Part shown: piece after piece, positions 1 through 9,756 of the stretch
Layout of the letters: every line of letters begins with the position of its first letter
Position numbering within the stretch: position 1 is the first letter of the stretch
From: Chromatiales bacterium
GTDB lineage: Bacteria; Pseudomonadota; Gammaproteobacteria; UBA6429
NCBI GenBank assembly: GCA_027076405.1
Contig: JALTJN010000177.1
Location: forward strand, 124,001 to 188,000
Direction: 5' to 3'
Length of the DNA stretch: 64,000 nt
Made by a program: the position numbers and the translations under genes
Notes under the pieces: generated by a model
Seen by the model: only the letters and a program-made list of their open reading frames with translations
Database searches by the model: none
What the model was told of the DNA's origin: nothing

Positions 1-1
1 A

Positions 2-1111
2 AATCCGGACAAGTTAATCGGCTTGATTTTACTCGGAAATAATTTTGTTAATATTCTTGCCTCTGCAATTGCCACAATTATCGGTATCCGTTTATTTGGT
101 GAAACCGGCATCCTGATAGCAACCATTATTTTAACAATTGTTGTGCTTGTTTTTGCTGAAGTCACGCCAAAAACACTGGCAGCCATGCACCCGGAAAAAT
201 TTGCCTTACCGGCCACACTTATTCTCGAGCCACTTTTAAGATTGCTTTATCCGTTTGTCTGGTTTATTAATCTTTCATCTAAAATTATTTTTAAAATTTT
301 TGGAATTCAACAAGGCGCGAATAGCGACAAATTAAGCAGTGAAGAGCTGCGTATTGTTGTCAATGAAGCCGCCACCATGATCCCGAAAGGTCACCAGAAA
401 ATGCTCTTGAGTATTTTAGATCTGGAGAAAGTCACCGTTGATGACATTATGGTTCCTCGAAATGAAATCATCGGCATCGATCTTGAAGATGAATGGTCGG
501 ACATCATTAAACAACTTGCCGAAACACAACACACCCGGTTGCCGGTTTTTGAAGGTGATATTGATCATATGATTGGTATTATTCATATACGACGTGCCTT
601 ACGTTTTTTCCATATGGATGACGCTACAAAAGATGACTTTCGTAAAATTATTAAAGAAGCATATTACGTTCCAACCGGCACCCCGTTAAATACCCAGTTG
701 CTGAATTTTCAGCACGAGCGCCGTCGTAATGCCATGGTGGTTAATGAATATGGTGATATTTTTGGTCTGGTGACACTCGAAGATATTTTGGAAGAAATTG
801 TTGGCGAGTTTACCACCGACCCTTCTGCCAGTAGAAAAGATGTTCAAACCAAAGAAGATGGCACCTATTTAATCGATGCCAGTATTACGGTACGTGAATT
901 AAACAAGATATTAAGCTGGAAACTCCCTATTGAAGGCCCGAAAACGCTAAATGGACTTATTATTGAGTATCTGGAGCATATTCCTGATCCGGGGACAAGT
1001 ATGCTGCTGGAAAATTACCCCATTGAAATCATCCAAACGACTAAAAATGCGGTTAAAACCGTTTTAATTGATCCTAACTGGAATAATTCACAACCTCCCG
1101 AATCAAGCTAG
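2..1111 (+). CDS. corB: CorB/HlyC-CorC family transporter (CNNM type), 5' end outside window
   Basis: This is the C-terminal part of a CNNM/CorB-type membrane protein linked to Mg2+/Co2+ efflux. Reading is open from base 2 (NPDKLIGLILLGNN...), so the gene begins upstream and the first in-frame TTG at 23 is not a real start. Visible order: the end of the DUF21 membrane domain with two or three hydrophobic segments (to about codon 90), a cytosolic CBS pair (VTVDDIMVPRNEI and the VNEYGDIFGLVTLEDILEEI motif), and a CorC_HlyC domain ending near PNWNN. The VTLEDILEEIVGE motif is typical of the family. The transported ion is inferred from the family only. A promoter-like site for the next gene follows the stop. 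Confidence 0.88.
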   Translation, partial: NPDKLIGLILLGNNFVNILASAIATIIGIRLFGETGILIATIILTIVVLVFAEVTPKTLAAMHPEKFALPATLILEPLLRLLYPFVWFINLSSKIIFKIFGIQQGANSDKLSSEELRIVVNEAATMIPKGHQKMLLSILDLEKVTVDDIMVPRNEIIGIDLEDEWSDIIKQLAETQHTRLPVFEGDIDHMIGIIHIRRALRFFHMDDATKDDFRKIIKEAYYVPTGTPLNTQLLNFQHERRRNAMVVNEYGDIFGLVTLEDILEEIVGEFTTDPSASRKDVQTKEDGTYLIDASITVRELNKILSWKLPIEGPKTLNGLIIEYLEHIPDPGTSMLLENYPIEIIQTTKNAVKTVLIDPNWNNSQPPESS

Positions 1112-1165
1112 GCAAAATTGATATTTGCAGCAAAGTTGTAGAAATTACCGGACAGACTTCGCCTA

Positions 1166-1196
1166 TTGTACAATTAGATTAAAAACAGACTATAAT
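1166..1196 (+). promoter_or_regulatory. Candidate sigma70 promoter for the FHA-PilZ pair
   Basis: TTGTAC at 1166-1171 and a perfect TATAAT at 1191-1196, separated by 19 bases, lie about 34 bases upstream of the FHA gene start. The spacer is longer than the ideal 17, so the -35 assignment is less sure than the -10. Confidence 0.45.
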
Positions 1197-1229
1197 CCCT
1201 AGAAATCATTACAATTTTTGGAGTTTTAT

Positions 1230-1871
1230 GTGTCGAAATTGACACTTTCTTTTAAAGGCAAAGTGCTGAAAGTTTTTCCCGTTTTGAAAGGGAGTATGAT
1301 CATTGGCAGTGACCCGTCCTGCACGATTTTTATTGATAGCTTAGCGTTACAACCTCAGCACGCACAAATTGATACAGTCAATAATGAGTCTGTATTGCGT
1401 GATCTTGCCACCGAAGAAGGCACCTTTGTTGGTACCTCAAAACTCGAAGCGCTGCACCCGTTAAAAGATGGTGATGTTATTCGTGTTGGAAAACACACTC
1501 TGGCCTATTCATACTCCGAAGACATTAATAACACAAGTGAAGAAAGTGTGGTTGACGAAAGTGTAGCCGAAGAAACTCCTCCTCCCATTAAAATGGAAGC
1601 GCAGGAAAAAACTCAGGGCTGGCTACAAATAATGAATGGCGCTAATCTGGGTAAAACCATGAGTTTAAATAAAGCCATGACAAACCTGGGTAAACCCGGA
1701 ATCTCAACCGCTGTCATAACCAAACGTCATGATGGCTATTTTATTTCACAACTCGAAGGTAATCATCCACTTCTCATTAAAGATAAAGAGTTGGGAGATA
1801 AAAGTGTTCAATTGGCCGATGGTGATACCATACAGATTGGAAATATCAAAATGCAGTTCTACCTTGAATAA
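1230..1871 (+). CDS. FHA-domain protein, two FHA-like modules
   Basis: A soluble 213-residue protein. FHA domains bind phosphothreonine peptides. The first module (residues about 1-85) has the expected core GSMIIGSDPSCTIFID, the QPQHAQI strand and DGDVIRVGKH. A second, weaker FHA-like module occupies the C-terminal 80 residues (LGKPGISTAVITKRHDGYFI; ADGDTIQIG). An acidic, Pro-containing linker joins them. I chose GTG at 1230 because GGAG at 1220-1223 sits six bases upstream; a TTG at 1218 would overlap that site. It lies 25 bases ahead of the PilZ gene, probably co-transcribed. The partner kinase is not in view. Confidence 0.75.
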   Translation: MSKLTLSFKGKVLKVFPVLKGSMIIGSDPSCTIFIDSLALQPQHAQIDTVNNESVLRDLATEEGTFVGTSKLEALHPLKDGDVIRVGKHTLAYSYSEDINNTSEESVVDESVAEETPPPIKMEAQEKTQGWLQIMNGANLGKTMSLNKAMTNLGKPGISTAVITKRHDGYFISQLEGNHPLLIKDKELGDKSVQLADGDTIQIGNIKMQFYLE

Positions 1872-1896
1872 GTATTAATTTTCAGGAGTCTTTGCT

Positions 1897-2268
1897 ATGA
1901 CAAAAGAACAACGCCACTTCACTCGCATTCCTTTTAATGCTACTGCGACAATTATCAATTCGCGCACAGCAAAAAAATTTACTGCTGAACTTATTGATAT
2001 CAGCTTTAAAGGTGTTTTAATCAGCCGACCCTCGGACTGGGAAGGTATAAATGGTGAACACTTCACTGTGCACTTGCAGCTAGCAGGAAAAGAGATTGAA
2101 ATAAATTTAGCGGTTATTGAAGTTCACAATGAAGGCGAACACATAGGATTTAAAACTGAACATATGGATCTTGATTCGGCAACTCACCTGCGCCGTCTGG
2201 TAGAATTAAATTTGGGAAATGAAAGCTTGCTGGAACGTGAGTTGGCAGAACTTATTCAGCCAAAGTAA
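1897..2268 (+). CDS. PilZ-domain protein (putative c-di-GMP receptor)
   Basis: A 123-residue single-domain PilZ protein. The c-di-GMP binding signature is present: RxxxR in QRHFTRIPF (residues 4-12) and the D/NxSxxG element as DISFKG about 30 residues later. AGGAG at about 1884-1888 precedes the ATG. It follows the FHA gene by 25 bases and its stop lies one base from the convergent radA stop. By family it should bind c-di-GMP and act on an unknown target; motility or pilus function cannot be inferred from context here. Confidence 0.85.
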   Translation: MTKEQRHFTRIPFNATATIINSRTAKKFTAELIDISFKGVLISRPSDWEGINGEHFTVHLQLAGKEIEINLAVIEVHNEGEHIGFKTEHMDLDSATHLRRLVELNLGNESLLERELAELIQPK

Positions 2269-2269
2269 T

Positions 2270-3637
2270 TTATTCAATCGCAGTAAGTGCTTCACTCAAT
2301 CTTGTCACCCCAATGACCTCTAAACCTTTAATTGGTTTTGCCGGCATATTACCTTTAGCAACTAATGCTCGTTTAAAACCATGCTTGGCCGCTTCATACA
2401 GGCGTTCCTGACCATTAGGAACCGGACGAATTTCTCCTGCCAAACCTACTTCAGCAAAAACAATCACATCATTTGGCATAATACGATCAACCAGACTCGA
2501 CTTAATGGCAAGAATAACCGCTAAATCGGCACCCGTTTCAGTCACACGAACACCGCCAACCACATTAGCGAAAACGTCCTGATCATGCGTAACGATGCCA
2601 CCATGTCGATGCAATACTGCCAATAACATTGCAAGCCGGTTATGTTCCAGCCCGGTCGTAACTCGACGCGGATTACTTAAATGGCTCTCATCCACCAATG
2701 CCTGAACTTCAACAAGTAAAGGACGGCTACCTTCCAGCGTTACCATCACCACACTACCGGCTACTGCCTTTTCATGTTGAGAAAGAAATATAGCTGAAGG
2801 ATTGCTGACTTCACGCAAGCCTTTATCTGTCATCGCAAATACACCAAGCTCATTTACCGCACCATAGCGATTTTTAATCGCACGGATTAAACGATAACGA
2901 CTGCCGCTGTCGCCTTCAAAATAAAGTACAGTATCAACCATATGTTCTAAAACACGAGGACCGGCCAGCGTTCCTTCTTTTGTTACATGTCCAACTAAAA
3001 AAATGGTTGTTTGTGTTTGTTTTGCATAACGAACTAACTGTGCGGCACTTTCACGTACTTGTGCAACCGCACCAGGGGCTGATTGTAATTCATCGGTATA
3101 CATCGTTTGAATAGAGTCAACGACCATAACACGCGGCTTTTCTTTCTGAGCGGTATTTAAAATATCTTCAACCCTTGTTTCAACTAATAATCGTAACTCA
3201 TCGGCCTTTAAACCTAAACGAAAAGCACGTGCACTGACTTGCTGTAATGATTCTTCACCGGTAATGTATAGTGGATTCAATTCACCCAGTTGAGTAAGAA
3301 TTTGTAATAACAAGGTTGATTTACCGATCCCCGGATCGCCTCCCAATAAAACAACAGAGCCGGGAACCAACCCTCCCCCGAGTACCCTGTCAAACTCACA
3401 GCTCCCCGTTTTAAAGCGGGCGACATCATCCGGATTAACCTCGTCAAGTCGTTGAACTTTTAAACCTTTGGCTTCACCTGCAAAACCGGCGTATCGGGTT
3501 GTACGTGAAGAAGCCGGCGGTAATGAGGTGATTTCAACAAGCGTATTCCATGCACCACAATCACTGCACTGTCCGGCCCATTTTGGTGCTTCAGTGCCAC
3601 ATTCATTACAGCTATAAAGGATTTTTGCTTTTGCCAT
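2270..3637 (-). CDS. radA: DNA repair protein RadA/Sms
   Basis: A RecA-like branch-migration ATPase acting in recombination repair. The 455 residues match the usual length. It has an N-terminal C4 zinc finger (C10, C13, C24, C27), a Walker A motif GGDPGIGKST near residue 100, the RadA-specific KNRFG motif present as KNRYG near residue 255, and a C-terminal Lon-protease-like domain (SSLVDRIMPNDVIVFAEVGL). The F-to-Y change in KNRFG is conservative. It is convergent with the PilZ gene and divergent from the PDC-sensor gene at 3804. Confidence 0.96.
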   Translation of the reverse strand: MAKAKILYSCNECGTEAPKWAGQCSDCGAWNTLVEITSLPPASSRTTRYAGFAGEAKGLKVQRLDEVNPDDVARFKTGSCEFDRVLGGGLVPGSVVLLGGDPGIGKSTLLLQILTQLGELNPLYITGEESLQQVSARAFRLGLKADELRLLVETRVEDILNTAQKEKPRVMVVDSIQTMYTDELQSAPGAVAQVRESAAQLVRYAKQTQTTIFLVGHVTKEGTLAGPRVLEHMVDTVLYFEGDSGSRYRLIRAIKNRYGAVNELGVFAMTDKGLREVSNPSAIFLSQHEKAVAGSVVMVTLEGSRPLLVEVQALVDESHLSNPRRVTTGLEHNRLAMLLAVLHRHGGIVTHDQDVFANVVGGVRVTETGADLAVILAIKSSLVDRIMPNDVIVFAEVGLAGEIRPVPNGQERLYEAAKHGFKRALVAKGNMPAKPIKGLEVIGVTRLSEALTAIE

Positions 3638-3803
3638 GGTAATAATAATTCTTATATTTTATTAAGTTAGAGGCTGTTGCTCTTTCATATAATAGATGAA
3701 AGCTCAATAGCGACTAATATTAACACGAATAAAATGCTCGAAAACACAAATTCTGTGAAACGGTATCATGCCTTTGTCACACGAATGAGATAGAATAGAC
3801 CCC

Positions 3804-4769
3804 ATGTCATGGTTTAAAGAAATAATTTCAAACAAGAAAAAAACATTGGCTAAACGCGCAGAGGGATTACTGACAGCGTTAGCGAAGTCATGTGTTTACG
3901 CATGGAACAATCCTGAAGAACTCGACAAAATACTTCAGGACAGTCTTAACATGCTGCCCTATTGCGATCTTATTTATGCAGTTGACACTGAAGGTGTACT
4001 CACTTCATCAAATATCGAAGCGCATAAAAAGGACTCGACGTTACGTGGCCGGGTCTTAAGTGGCCGTCCTTACATGGAAAAAACCTTGCCCTATAAAGGT
4101 TTTACGATGTCACCGGTTTATATCAGTACACATAATGGAAAATCATGTATTACTGTCATGCAGTCGGTCACTGACGGCGACAAAGTACTTGGTTTTATTG
4201 CCGCTGATTTTGATGTTGAAAAACTGCCTGTTGATAAAACAATTAAAAAAGTTGAAACCAAATGGCAACAGTACAAGGGTGATCCTGCTATTCGCGGCAC
4301 ACTTTTTTTACAAGAGCGTGTTCTCAGCGCTATGGATAAACAACTTGATAATGTAACAGAAATTATTAAAGAAATGATGCAACACCACGGCATCTTTCAC
4401 TGCAAGATTCATTATTCAAGTTCGCGGGTTTCATTCTGGTCAATGGAAAACCCTTATGAATACCATATTCATATGCTCGAGGATCTGGTTGATCCGGAAC
4501 GGTGCCTTGCCTATCCACGTCAGGAATATCCAGACATAGCAACAGTACCACAAGATAAAATTCCAGAAGTAATGGACATGTTAAAGGTACTACGTAATAT
4601 GGATGAAACAGTTTATTTACGTTCAGCGTCTTTTAACATTGTAAATGGCATTGTTGGTTTGACTTTTTCATGTGACGGTTCACATTACATGAACTATGCT
4701 GAATTTCTTGAGTGGGATTTAGAAACCTGGTTTGGTCATAAAACTGATCCTGAAAAAAATAAATCTTAA
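3804..4769 (+). CDS. PDC/Cache-like sensor domain protein, soluble
   Basis: A 321-residue protein with no signal peptide or transmembrane segment. Residues about 20-150 look like a PDC/dCache fold (LIYAVDTEGVLTSSN, RGRVLSGRPYMEK, SPVYISTHNGKSCITVMQSV, VLGFIAADFDV). This is the usual ligand-binding sensor module of chemoreceptors and kinases, but here there is no attached output domain. The C-terminal half is not recognised. No strong ribosome binding site is seen before ATG 3804. Its 3' end overlaps the convergent alr gene by four bases. A cytosolic PDC protein without an effector must act through a partner; that is inference. Confidence 0.6.
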   Translation: MSWFKEIISNKKKTLAKRAEGLLTALAKSCVYAWNNPEELDKILQDSLNMLPYCDLIYAVDTEGVLTSSNIEAHKKDSTLRGRVLSGRPYMEKTLPYKGFTMSPVYISTHNGKSCITVMQSVTDGDKVLGFIAADFDVEKLPVDKTIKKVETKWQQYKGDPAIRGTLFLQERVLSAMDKQLDNVTEIIKEMMQHHGIFHCKIHYSSSRVSFWSMENPYEYHIHMLEDLVDPERCLAYPRQEYPDIATVPQDKIPEVMDMLKVLRNMDETVYLRSASFNIVNGIVGLTFSCDGSHYMNYAEFLEWDLETWFGHKTDPEKNKS

Positions 4770-5857
4770 TCAATATATTGAAATTCAACCCGCTTGGTTA
4801 CACCGCATAATAAATCGTATGCAATAGTCTCAGAATGTTCAGCTATTTCTTCAACCGGCAAACCTTCGCCCCATAGCACAACATGATCATTCACTTTAGC
4901 ATCGGGCTGTTCACTTAAATCAACACAAATCATGTCCATTGAAACTCGCCCTAACAATGAACATATTTTCTTGTTCACCAATACCGGTGTTCCTGTTTTT
5001 GCGTGTCGCGGATAACCATCACCGTAACCAATAGCAACAATACCGACTGTCATATCTTTATCACAGACATAAGTACCACCATAACCGATTGATTCACCTT
5101 TTTTTATTTCTTTTACAGACACTAAATGCGAATGTAATGTCATCACCGGTTTTAAATCGTGATCGTTTGCGGTGCTATTGACAAAGGGTGATACACCATA
5201 AAGCATAATACCCGGACGGTTCCAGCTAGCATGACTTTGTGGCCAGCCTAAAATACCGGCTGAATTCGCCAGGCTCACTTCAGCTTGAGTGGCACCTTCA
5301 ATGCTTTGGTAAAATTTTTCTATTTGCTTTAATGTTTTATCATCCTGTTTATCATCCGCATTCGAAAAATGAGTCATGAATTTAACAGGAGCACTAACAC
5401 TCTCGCACTTTTCCAGTCGCTGTGAAATGGAAGTGACTTCATCCGGCTCAAAACCCAGACGATGCATACCACTATCAATTTTGATGATCGTTGTAATGGC
5501 TTTTTCTTTTGATTGTTCTAAAAGCTGAACTTGAGTTTCAGTGTGAATAACACAATCTAATAGATATTTTTGAGCCAGAGCAAGTTCACTGGCAGTAGTA
5601 AAACCTTCTAGCAGTAAAATGGGAAGAGTGATTCCTGCATTACGTAATGTTATGGCTTCTGCAATACGTGCTACCGCAAAAGCATCTGCTGCTTGTAAGG
5701 CTTTGGCAATTTCTACCATGCCATGACCATATCCATTGGCTTTGATGACTGCAATACATTTAGAGTCCGGTGCGGACTTTTTTGCTACCGATAAATTATG
5801 ACGACATGCAGAAAGGTGGATAACAGCACGATTTGTTAAACTTGAATCCTGCGTCAT
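4766..5857 (-). CDS. alr: Alanine racemase
   Basis: PLP enzyme interconverting L- and D-alanine for peptidoglycan, 363 residues. The PLP lysine is K39 in VIKANGYGHGM. The second-base tyrosine lies in GESIGYGGTY, followed by AIGYGDGYPR and the family RVSMDMICVDL motif. The ATG overlaps the dnaB TGA stop as ATGA (5854-5857), which indicates translational coupling at the end of the rpsF-dnaB-alr run. The dnaB-alr order is common in Gammaproteobacteria. Confidence 0.97.
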   Translation of the reverse strand: MTQDSSLTNRAVIHLSACRHNLSVAKKSAPDSKCIAVIKANGYGHGMVEIAKALQAADAFAVARIAEAITLRNAGITLPILLLEGFTTASELALAQKYLLDCVIHTETQVQLLEQSKEKAITTIIKIDSGMHRLGFEPDEVTSISQRLEKCESVSAPVKFMTHFSNADDKQDDKTLKQIEKFYQSIEGATQAEVSLANSAGILGWPQSHASWNRPGIMLYGVSPFVNSTANDHDLKPVMTLHSHLVSVKEIKKGESIGYGGTYVCDKDMTVGIVAIGYGDGYPRHAKTGTPVLVNKKICSLLGRVSMDMICVDLSEQPDAKVNDHVVLWGEGLPVEEIAEHSETIAYDLLCGVTKRVEFQYID

Positions 5858-7266
5858 TCATAGTCCTCGGCATACCCACCCGAGTTAGTATGATTTTCAA
5901 AACGCGTATACTGACCAAGAAAAGTTAATCGCGCCATACCGATTGGACCGTTACGTTGCTTACCGATAATTATTTCAGCAGTCCCTTTGTCTGGACTGTC
6001 TTCGTTATAAACCTGATCACGATAAATGAAAACAATCAGATCGGCATCTTGCTCTATCGCACCCGATTCACGCAAATCAGACATAATAGGACGTTTATTA
6101 GGACGTTGCTCCAGACTACGATTAAGCTGTGATAACGCTAATACCGGTACCCCTAACTCTTTGGCTAAACCTTTTAGTGAGCGTGAAATTTCAGAAATTT
6201 CTGTTGCCCGATTTTCTCCCGAGCCTTTCGCAGATTGCATTAACTGTAAATAATCGATGACGATCATCCCCAGACCATGCTCTCGATGAATACGGCGTGC
6301 CCGTGAACGAATCTCCATTGGGTTCAGGCCCGGTGTATCATCAATAAAAATCGGCGCTTCATTTAAAATACCCACCGCAGAGGTTAAACGCGGCCAGTCG
6401 GCATCGTCTAACTTACCAGTACGAATTTTATTGGAATCTATTCGGCCAAGGGAAGCCATCATCCGCATAACAAGCTGGTCTCCCGGCATTTCCATACTAA
6501 ACACAGCAACCGGTTGTTTATGTTTAATCGCGGCATTTTCTACCAGATTCATCACAAAAGAGGTTTTCCCCATAGAGGGGCGACCGGCAATAATAACCAA
6601 ATCCGCTTTTTGCAAACCGGAAGTCATATCATCAAAATCATCAAAACCGGTTGGAATACCGGTATAGGCATTATCACTTTGATAAAGCTCATCAATTCGA
6701 TCAACCGCTTTTACCAATAAGTCCTGTATCTTTGCATAGCCGCCTTCAGCGCGACCACCTTTTTCAGCAATTTCAAATACCTGACTTTCAGCCATATCAA
6801 GGAGTTCTGCACTACTGCGACCGTCCGGATTATAAGCAGAATCTGCAATATCGGTAGAAACGCGAATAAGCTGACGTAACACTGAACGCTCACGCACAAT
6901 TTTTGCGTACGCTTTAATATTGGCTGCTGTCGGGGTGTTTTTTGCCAGTGAACCTAAATAACTCAGGCCACCGACATTATTGAGCTCATTGCGCGAATCT
7001 AACCATTCAGAAAGTGTCACAACATCGTAAGGATTATTTTCTTCGGCAAGACTGAAAATTGCACTATAAATCAGACGATGATCTGCGCGGTAAAAATCAG
7101 CTTCCATCACTACATCAGAAACCTGATCCCAGGTTGCATTATCAATCATCAAACCACCTAAAACCGCTTGTTCTGCCTCAAGTGAATAAGGCGGGAGCTT
7201 TAGCGACTCTGTTTCAGCATCCATTGGATAAGATGAATCAGGATAAGGAGGTGCTGCTTCTTGCAT
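5854..7266 (-). CDS. dnaB: Replicative DNA helicase DnaB
   Basis: Hexameric 5'-3' replicative helicase, 470 residues. The N-terminal DnaB domain (about 25-125, PPYSLEAEQAVLGGLM) is followed by a RecA-like ATPase with Walker A GRPSMGKTS at residues 228-236 and Walker B MIVIDYLQLM. The LSQLNRSLE and DLRESGAIEQDAD motifs are intact. It ends in TGA within the alr start codon. It is downstream of rplI but separated by about 300 bases and a terminator, so it probably also has its own promoter. Confidence 0.98.
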   Translation of the reverse strand: MQEAAPPYPDSSYPMDAETESLKLPPYSLEAEQAVLGGLMIDNATWDQVSDVVMEADFYRADHRLIYSAIFSLAEENNPYDVVTLSEWLDSRNELNNVGGLSYLGSLAKNTPTAANIKAYAKIVRERSVLRQLIRVSTDIADSAYNPDGRSSAELLDMAESQVFEIAEKGGRAEGGYAKIQDLLVKAVDRIDELYQSDNAYTGIPTGFDDFDDMTSGLQKADLVIIAGRPSMGKTSFVMNLVENAAIKHKQPVAVFSMEMPGDQLVMRMMASLGRIDSNKIRTGKLDDADWPRLTSAVGILNEAPIFIDDTPGLNPMEIRSRARRIHREHGLGMIVIDYLQLMQSAKGSGENRATEISEISRSLKGLAKELGVPVLALSQLNRSLEQRPNKRPIMSDLRESGAIEQDADLIVFIYRDQVYNEDSPDKGTAEIIIGKQRNGPIGMARLTFLGQYTRFENHTNSGGYAEDYE

Positions 7267-7567
7267 GAAATTACCTACGAATTAAAAATGGGCTTTTGCG
7301 AAATATTTATTTTAATTATTTTTCGGCAAAATATCGTTGCTAAAAATAATATCACAACCACTCCGGTTGGTACTCACTATCTTGGAAATATGTGAAACCC
7401 TATGGCACAAGGATTGCTCATACGCTAAACAGAAAAAGGCTGGTTAAATATTAACCAGCCTTTTTTAAACATCTAAAGTTTATATTTTAGTCGTCAGAGC
7501 AAAACATAAATACTCGCAGAAACTGTATTCAAATGCAGCACAGCGACTAAACCAGCTTTAGTTGTAC
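7267..7567. other. Intergenic stretch between dnaB and rplI
   Basis: About 300 bases without a gene. It contains the rplI-side terminator hairpin (7433-7466). No credible small reading frame with a ribosome binding site was seen. The dnaB promoter is expected in the 7270-7400 part, but I cannot pick a convincing -35/-10 pair. Confidence 0.5.
7433..7466 (-). terminator. Intrinsic terminator downstream of rplI (bidirectional form)
   Basis: A 15-base stem (7433-7447 with 7451-7465), core GGCTGGTTAA/TTAACCAGCC, has a three-base loop and A/T runs on both flanks. It lies about 100 bases beyond the rplI stop and should end the rpsF-rplI transcript ahead of dnaB. Confidence 0.85.
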
Positions 7568-8014
7568 TTACTCAGCTTCAACGACTAACTGAATAGCCTG
7601 CGCCACATCTGAATGTAGTTGGAATGAAATTTCAAACTCACCTGTATGACGAATAGCTTCCGGTAAAGATACTTCACGACGCTCAACAATAACACCTGCA
7701 GCTGCAATCGTTTCAACAATATCCGTGACACCGATAGAGCCGAATAATTTACCTTCTTCACCGGCATTAGCCTGAATAGTAATTGTACCTACCGCAGCAA
7801 TCGCTTCAGCACGAGTTTGAGCTGTTGCAAGTACTTCTGCAGCGGCCTTTTCAAGTTCTGCACGACGTGCTTCAAAATCTGCAATGTTTGCAGCATTTGC
7901 AGGTACCGCTTTTTTGCTTGGTACTAAAAAGTTACGGCCATAGCCAGCTTTAACATTAACACGATCACCAAGGTTACCTAAGTTAGCAACTCTTTCTAAT
8001 AAAATGACTTCCAT
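7568..8014 (-). CDS. rplI: 50S ribosomal protein L9
   Basis: L9, a 148-residue elongated 50S protein near the L1 stalk. The N-terminal rRNA-binding signature is clear ([17 protein letters not shown], then [14 protein letters not shown]). The central helix and C-terminal domain ([11 protein letters not shown]) are present. Length is normal. It is the last gene before the 7433-7466 terminator in the rpsF-rpsR-(DUF2232)-rplI run. Confidence 0.98.
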   Translation of the reverse strand: MEVILLERVANLGNLGDRVNVKAGYGRNFLVPSKKAVPANAANIADFEARRAELEKAAAEVLATAQTRAEAIAAVGTITIQANAGEEGKLFGSIGVTDIVETIAAAGVIVERREVSLPEAIRHTGEFEISFQLHSDVAQAIQLVVEAE

Positions 8015-8059
8015 CTTTTTATCCTCAATTTAGATTACGTTTGTAATGTAATCTTTAAT

Positions 8060-8983
8060 TTAAATGTCTTGTGCTTTATTTGCACATAAACGAAAACGTA
8101 AATTTAACCAATTGTCTGACAAACCAATTATCGAAACGAGTAATAATACAATTGCACCCTGCTGCAACGTTAAGAGCATAAGTACATACACTCCAATCAG
8201 TAATGATGGGTTTAAGCGGCATTTATTCACAAGATGGTGAATTACTGCCAAACCTTGAAACATCATTAAAACAATCGCGATAAAGAACAGGTTTAAAGCC
8301 AGTTCATTCGCTGTAGTCATTGCAAACACTGTTACTACAAAAGCAATATTGGCTGCTACCTTACCAAAACGTAACTGACGAAATTCCTCTCCAAACCCGT
8401 TTGGGTTATACAACATGGACTGCCAGTAACGAGCAAGTAACAAGCTCATTGTTTGTAATACTAAAAATAATGCTAATGCTGATCCCGTCATTACTTTTGA
8501 CATGAATAACCAGAGCTTTTCAGCTTTTGGCCCTTCCTGAATCTGCATTCCAGCTTCTTTTAGCATGGGTAACAGCTGTTTATTAATTACTTCATACCAA
8601 TATGCTGCCGGCTCAGTAAAAAAATATACCCCTAATACCAGCAAAAATGCTATTGCCGCAGCTACAACAATGGCAAATGACATTGAGCTTCTGGTTGAAA
8701 CAATGCTTGCTAAAAACCAAGCAGGTAACCAAAACTTTAATGCCAATTCCAGGCCGATGGCCGGTTGATTTAGTGTAATCCCGGTAAAAACAGTCAGTAT
8801 CGCTGTTGAAACCAGAAGATTAACCAGTCCTTCCCGGTAACCATGAACCAGTGTGACTAAAGCAACACCGGCTGTTGTAAATATGGCCAAGGGTGAAACA
8901 ATTAATGAAAACAGTGCCAGACTGACAACCGCTCCAATTGCTTGCACCCTACCATGCATAATAAAACTAGCTAATGCGCGCAT
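8060..8983 (-). CDS. DUF2232/YybS-like integral membrane protein
   Basis: A 307-residue polytopic protein with about eight hydrophobic segments, matching the DUF2232/YybS-like family by overall pattern and by position between rpsR and rplI. This insertion is seen in several proteobacterial ribosomal clusters and in Bacillus-type rpsF-rplI regions. No catalytic motif is visible. YybS-type proteins resemble ECF-transporter membrane components in topology, but substrate and function are unknown. Spacing to both neighbours (about 45-50 bases) supports co-transcription. Confidence 0.7.
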   Translation of the reverse strand: MRALASFIMHGRVQAIGAVVSLALFSLIVSPLAIFTTAGVALVTLVHGYREGLVNLLVSTAILTVFTGITLNQPAIGLELALKFWLPAWFLASIVSTRSSMSFAIVVAAAIAFLLVLGVYFFTEPAAYWYEVINKQLLPMLKEAGMQIQEGPKAEKLWLFMSKVMTGSALALFLVLQTMSLLLARYWQSMLYNPNGFGEEFRQLRFGKVAANIAFVVTVFAMTTANELALNLFFIAIVLMMFQGLAVIHHLVNKCRLNPSLLIGVYVLMLLTLQQGAIVLLLVSIIGLSDNWLNLRFRLCANKAQDI

Positions 8984-9034
8984 GGTTTGTTTCCTTTAGT
9001 TCGCCAAATAAATTGGTGCAACTAAAATACTCTC

Positions 9035-9262
9035 CTAATCGTGAGAGTCAGTGTATGGCAATAAAGCAATAAAGCGAGCGCGTTTAACCGCTGTTGCCAG
9101 CTGACGTTGGTAACGTGCTTTTGTACCGGTGATACGGCTAGGTACAATTTTTCCACTTTCAGTAACATTGGCTTTTAATGTTGCTAAATCTTTGTAATCA
9201 ATTTCTTCAACTTTATCTGCAGTAAAACGGCAGAACTTTCTACGACGGAAATGACGTGACAT
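9035..9262 (-). CDS. rpsR: 30S ribosomal protein S18
   Basis: S18, 75 residues, which heterodimerises with S6 on the 30S platform. Motifs [36 protein letters not shown] and LLPYTD are all present. It lies 36 bases downstream of rpsF with no priB between them, unlike E. coli. Confidence 0.98.
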   Translation of the reverse strand: MSRHFRRRKFCRFTADKVEEIDYKDLATLKANVTESGKIVPSRITGTKARYQRQLATAVKRARFIALLPYTDSHD

Positions 9263-9298
9263 TTTTCGTCTCCTATTTTAATTTAGTTATAAAGCCTG

Positions 9299-9736
9299 CT
9301 ATTCAGCAGCAGCTTCTTCAGTTTTCGCTTCTGCAACAGCGGGAGTTTCTTCTGTTTTTGCAGCGGCCGGCTTTTCTTCACGACGTGGGCGATCATCACG
9401 ACCTCGACTATCACGCTCTTCAGTTTGCGCCATAGGAGATGGTTCTGTGATTGCAGCTTTACGACGAATAACTAAATTTCGAAGAACAGCATCATTAAAA
9501 CGGAAAGCATTTTCCAACTCATCCAGTGTCTCTTGATCACATTCAATGTTCATCATGACATAATGAGCTTTATGGATTTTTTGGATTTGGTAGGCCAGTT
9601 GACGGCGTCCCCAATCTTCTAAACGGTGGATAGTTCCTTTTGCATCTTCGATCAGTTTACGATAACGATCGATCATTGCGGGAACTTGTTCACTTTGGTC
9701 AGGGTGGACCAAAAACACGATTTCATAGTGTCTCAT
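9299..9736 (-). CDS. rpsF: 30S ribosomal protein S6
   Basis: S6, 145 residues. The ferredoxin-like core ([55 protein letters not shown]) occupies the first 100 or so. It is followed by a charged tail rich in Glu, Ala and Lys (about 40 residues), longer than the short Glu tail of E. coli S6. First gene of the S6-S18-L9 run, preceded by a candidate S6:S18 leader hairpin and a sigma70-like promoter. Confidence 0.97.
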   Translation of the reverse strand: MRHYEIVFLVHPDQSEQVPAMIDRYRKLIEDAKGTIHRLEDWGRRQLAYQIQKIHKAHYVMMNIECDQETLDELENAFRFNDAVLRNLVIRRKAAITEPSPMAQTEERDSRGRDDRPRREEKPAAAKTEETPAVAEAKTEEAAAE

Positions 9737-9756
9737 AGCGCTCCTCGTGGCTATTG